A DNA stretch of 64,000 nt from Gibbula magus (lineage: Eukaryota > Mollusca > Gastropoda > Trochida > Trochidae), in the NCBI GenBank assembly GCA_936450465.1, contig OW388293.1, positions 53,595,201-53,659,200 of the forward strand, given 5' to 3'. This document shows positions 63,839 through 64,000 of the stretch, one piece after another. The notes under the pieces are model-generated. The model was not told the origin of the DNA, searched no databases, and worked only from the letters and a program-made list of their open reading frames with translations. The position numbers were made by a program, and so were the translations under genes. How positions within the stretch are numbered: position 1 is the first letter of the stretch; every line of letters begins with the position of its first letter.

Positions 63839-64000
63839 GGCCAATTTGGTCACGCGAACCTCTTTAACGGCGAATCTGGAGTCCAAATTAAGGAAGGTAG
63901 CGGGAATTGGAAATGACCGTTCAATAGATCAAATTATAATATACATCTCAGCCAAGTTTGGTTCTGAAATATGAATTTTGAAGAAAGTTATTACGCTTGC

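Larger units (their letters stand above)
1..64000. repeat. Satellite DNA array, 209-bp monomer, fills the window
   Basis: Head-to-tail tandem repetition of one 209-bp unit from the first to the last base. The GGCC core falls at 84, 293, 502 and so on to 63,839, which is 305 intervals of 209 plus a net 10 bases. No monomer is inverted, and I found no unique spacer, target-site duplication, poly-A tail or transposon-like interruption. No stretch lacks satellite, so there is no room for a conventional gene. The unit is about 39% G+C with no CpG depletion. Such arrays are characteristic of eukaryotic heterochromatin, often centromeric or pericentromeric. Which of these applies, and which species, cannot be decided here. 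I do not recognise the monomer as a named satellite family. Confidence 0.99.
63212..64000 (+). repeat. Right-edge tail, M303-M306 (last partial)
   Basis: C-core monomer with a GAATTTT end, a T-core monomer, a C-core monomer, and a partial GTTCAATAG/GATCAAATTATAAT monomer (63,839-64,000, 162 bp). The array continues past the window edge. The last monomer resembles those at 51,5xx and 52,5xx, hinting that a related block follows. Confidence 0.9.

Noticed and set aside
1..64000. CRISPR array
   Set aside because: The repeats are 209 bp, directly abutting, with no unique spacers of similar length and no cas genes.
1..64000. Transposon-derived origin (LTR, Helitron or DNA element ends)
   Set aside because: No terminal inverted repeats, LTR boundaries, target-site duplications or transposase or polymerase motifs; only a monomer-length dyad core is present.
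1..64000. rRNA, tRNA, snRNA or telomeric repeat arrays
   Set aside because: The 209-bp unit shows no tRNA cloverleaf signals, no 5S-like internal promoter elements that I could recognise, and no short telomere-type motif.
1..64000. Pure assembly artefact
   Set aside because: Copies carry distinct private changes and ordered HORs, as real satellites do. However, the identical pair at 28,092-30,599 and the large duplications at 34-48 kb could be partly mis-assembled, so they are flagged rather than dismissed.

Overview
The whole 64,000-base window is one uninterrupted tandem satellite DNA array. I see no protein-coding gene, RNA gene, transposon, CRISPR array or unique sequence in it. The unit is 209 bp, about 39% G+C, and every copy points the same way. 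Using the GGCC core as the monomer start, the first full monomer begins at 84 and the last, incomplete one at 63,839. That gives 305 complete monomers between partial monomers at both edges, so the array continues beyond the window on both sides. Monomers are called M1 to M306 in that order. Arrays of this kind are typical of eukaryotic centromeric, pericentromeric or other heterochromatic DNA. The species cannot be named from this sequence. CpG is not depleted in the consensus (9 observed, about 8 expected from base composition), which argues against a heavily CpG-methylated vertebrate or plant satellite and is compatible with an insect or other invertebrate; this is inference.

The interest lies in the second level of organisation. 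Monomers differ at roughly a dozen recurrent sites, and the variants form higher-order repeats (HORs) whose copies are almost identical. By region: 84-1,546 alternates two monomer types. 1,547-4,472 holds an older, interrupted ten-monomer repeat. 4,473-8,652 is two clean copies of a ten-monomer HOR. 8,653-14,504 is an irregular five/six-monomer zone. 14,505-21,612 is mixed and carries two more copies of a marker tetramer. 21,613-30,599 contains five copies of a six-monomer HOR, the last three contiguous. 30,600-32,062 is a short dimeric patch and 32,063-34,229 is mixed. 34,230-48,085 is built from two overlapping segmental duplications with offsets of 5,854 and 7,945 bp. 48,086-51,713 has a nine-monomer periodicity. 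51,714-57,775 contains three copies of a divergent tetramer. 53,804-56,939 and 58,403-63,211 are two versions of the same eight-monomer HOR locus that differ by one full unit. 63,212-64,000 is the tail.

There are no genes to form a pathway. The repeating open frames of about 60-90 codons on both strands are by-products of a 209-bp unit read in six frames. The pattern is best explained by repeated unequal exchange or amplification at the scale of 6 to 20 monomers, plus short conversion tracts inside monomers. All comparisons were made by eye, so difference counts are approximate.
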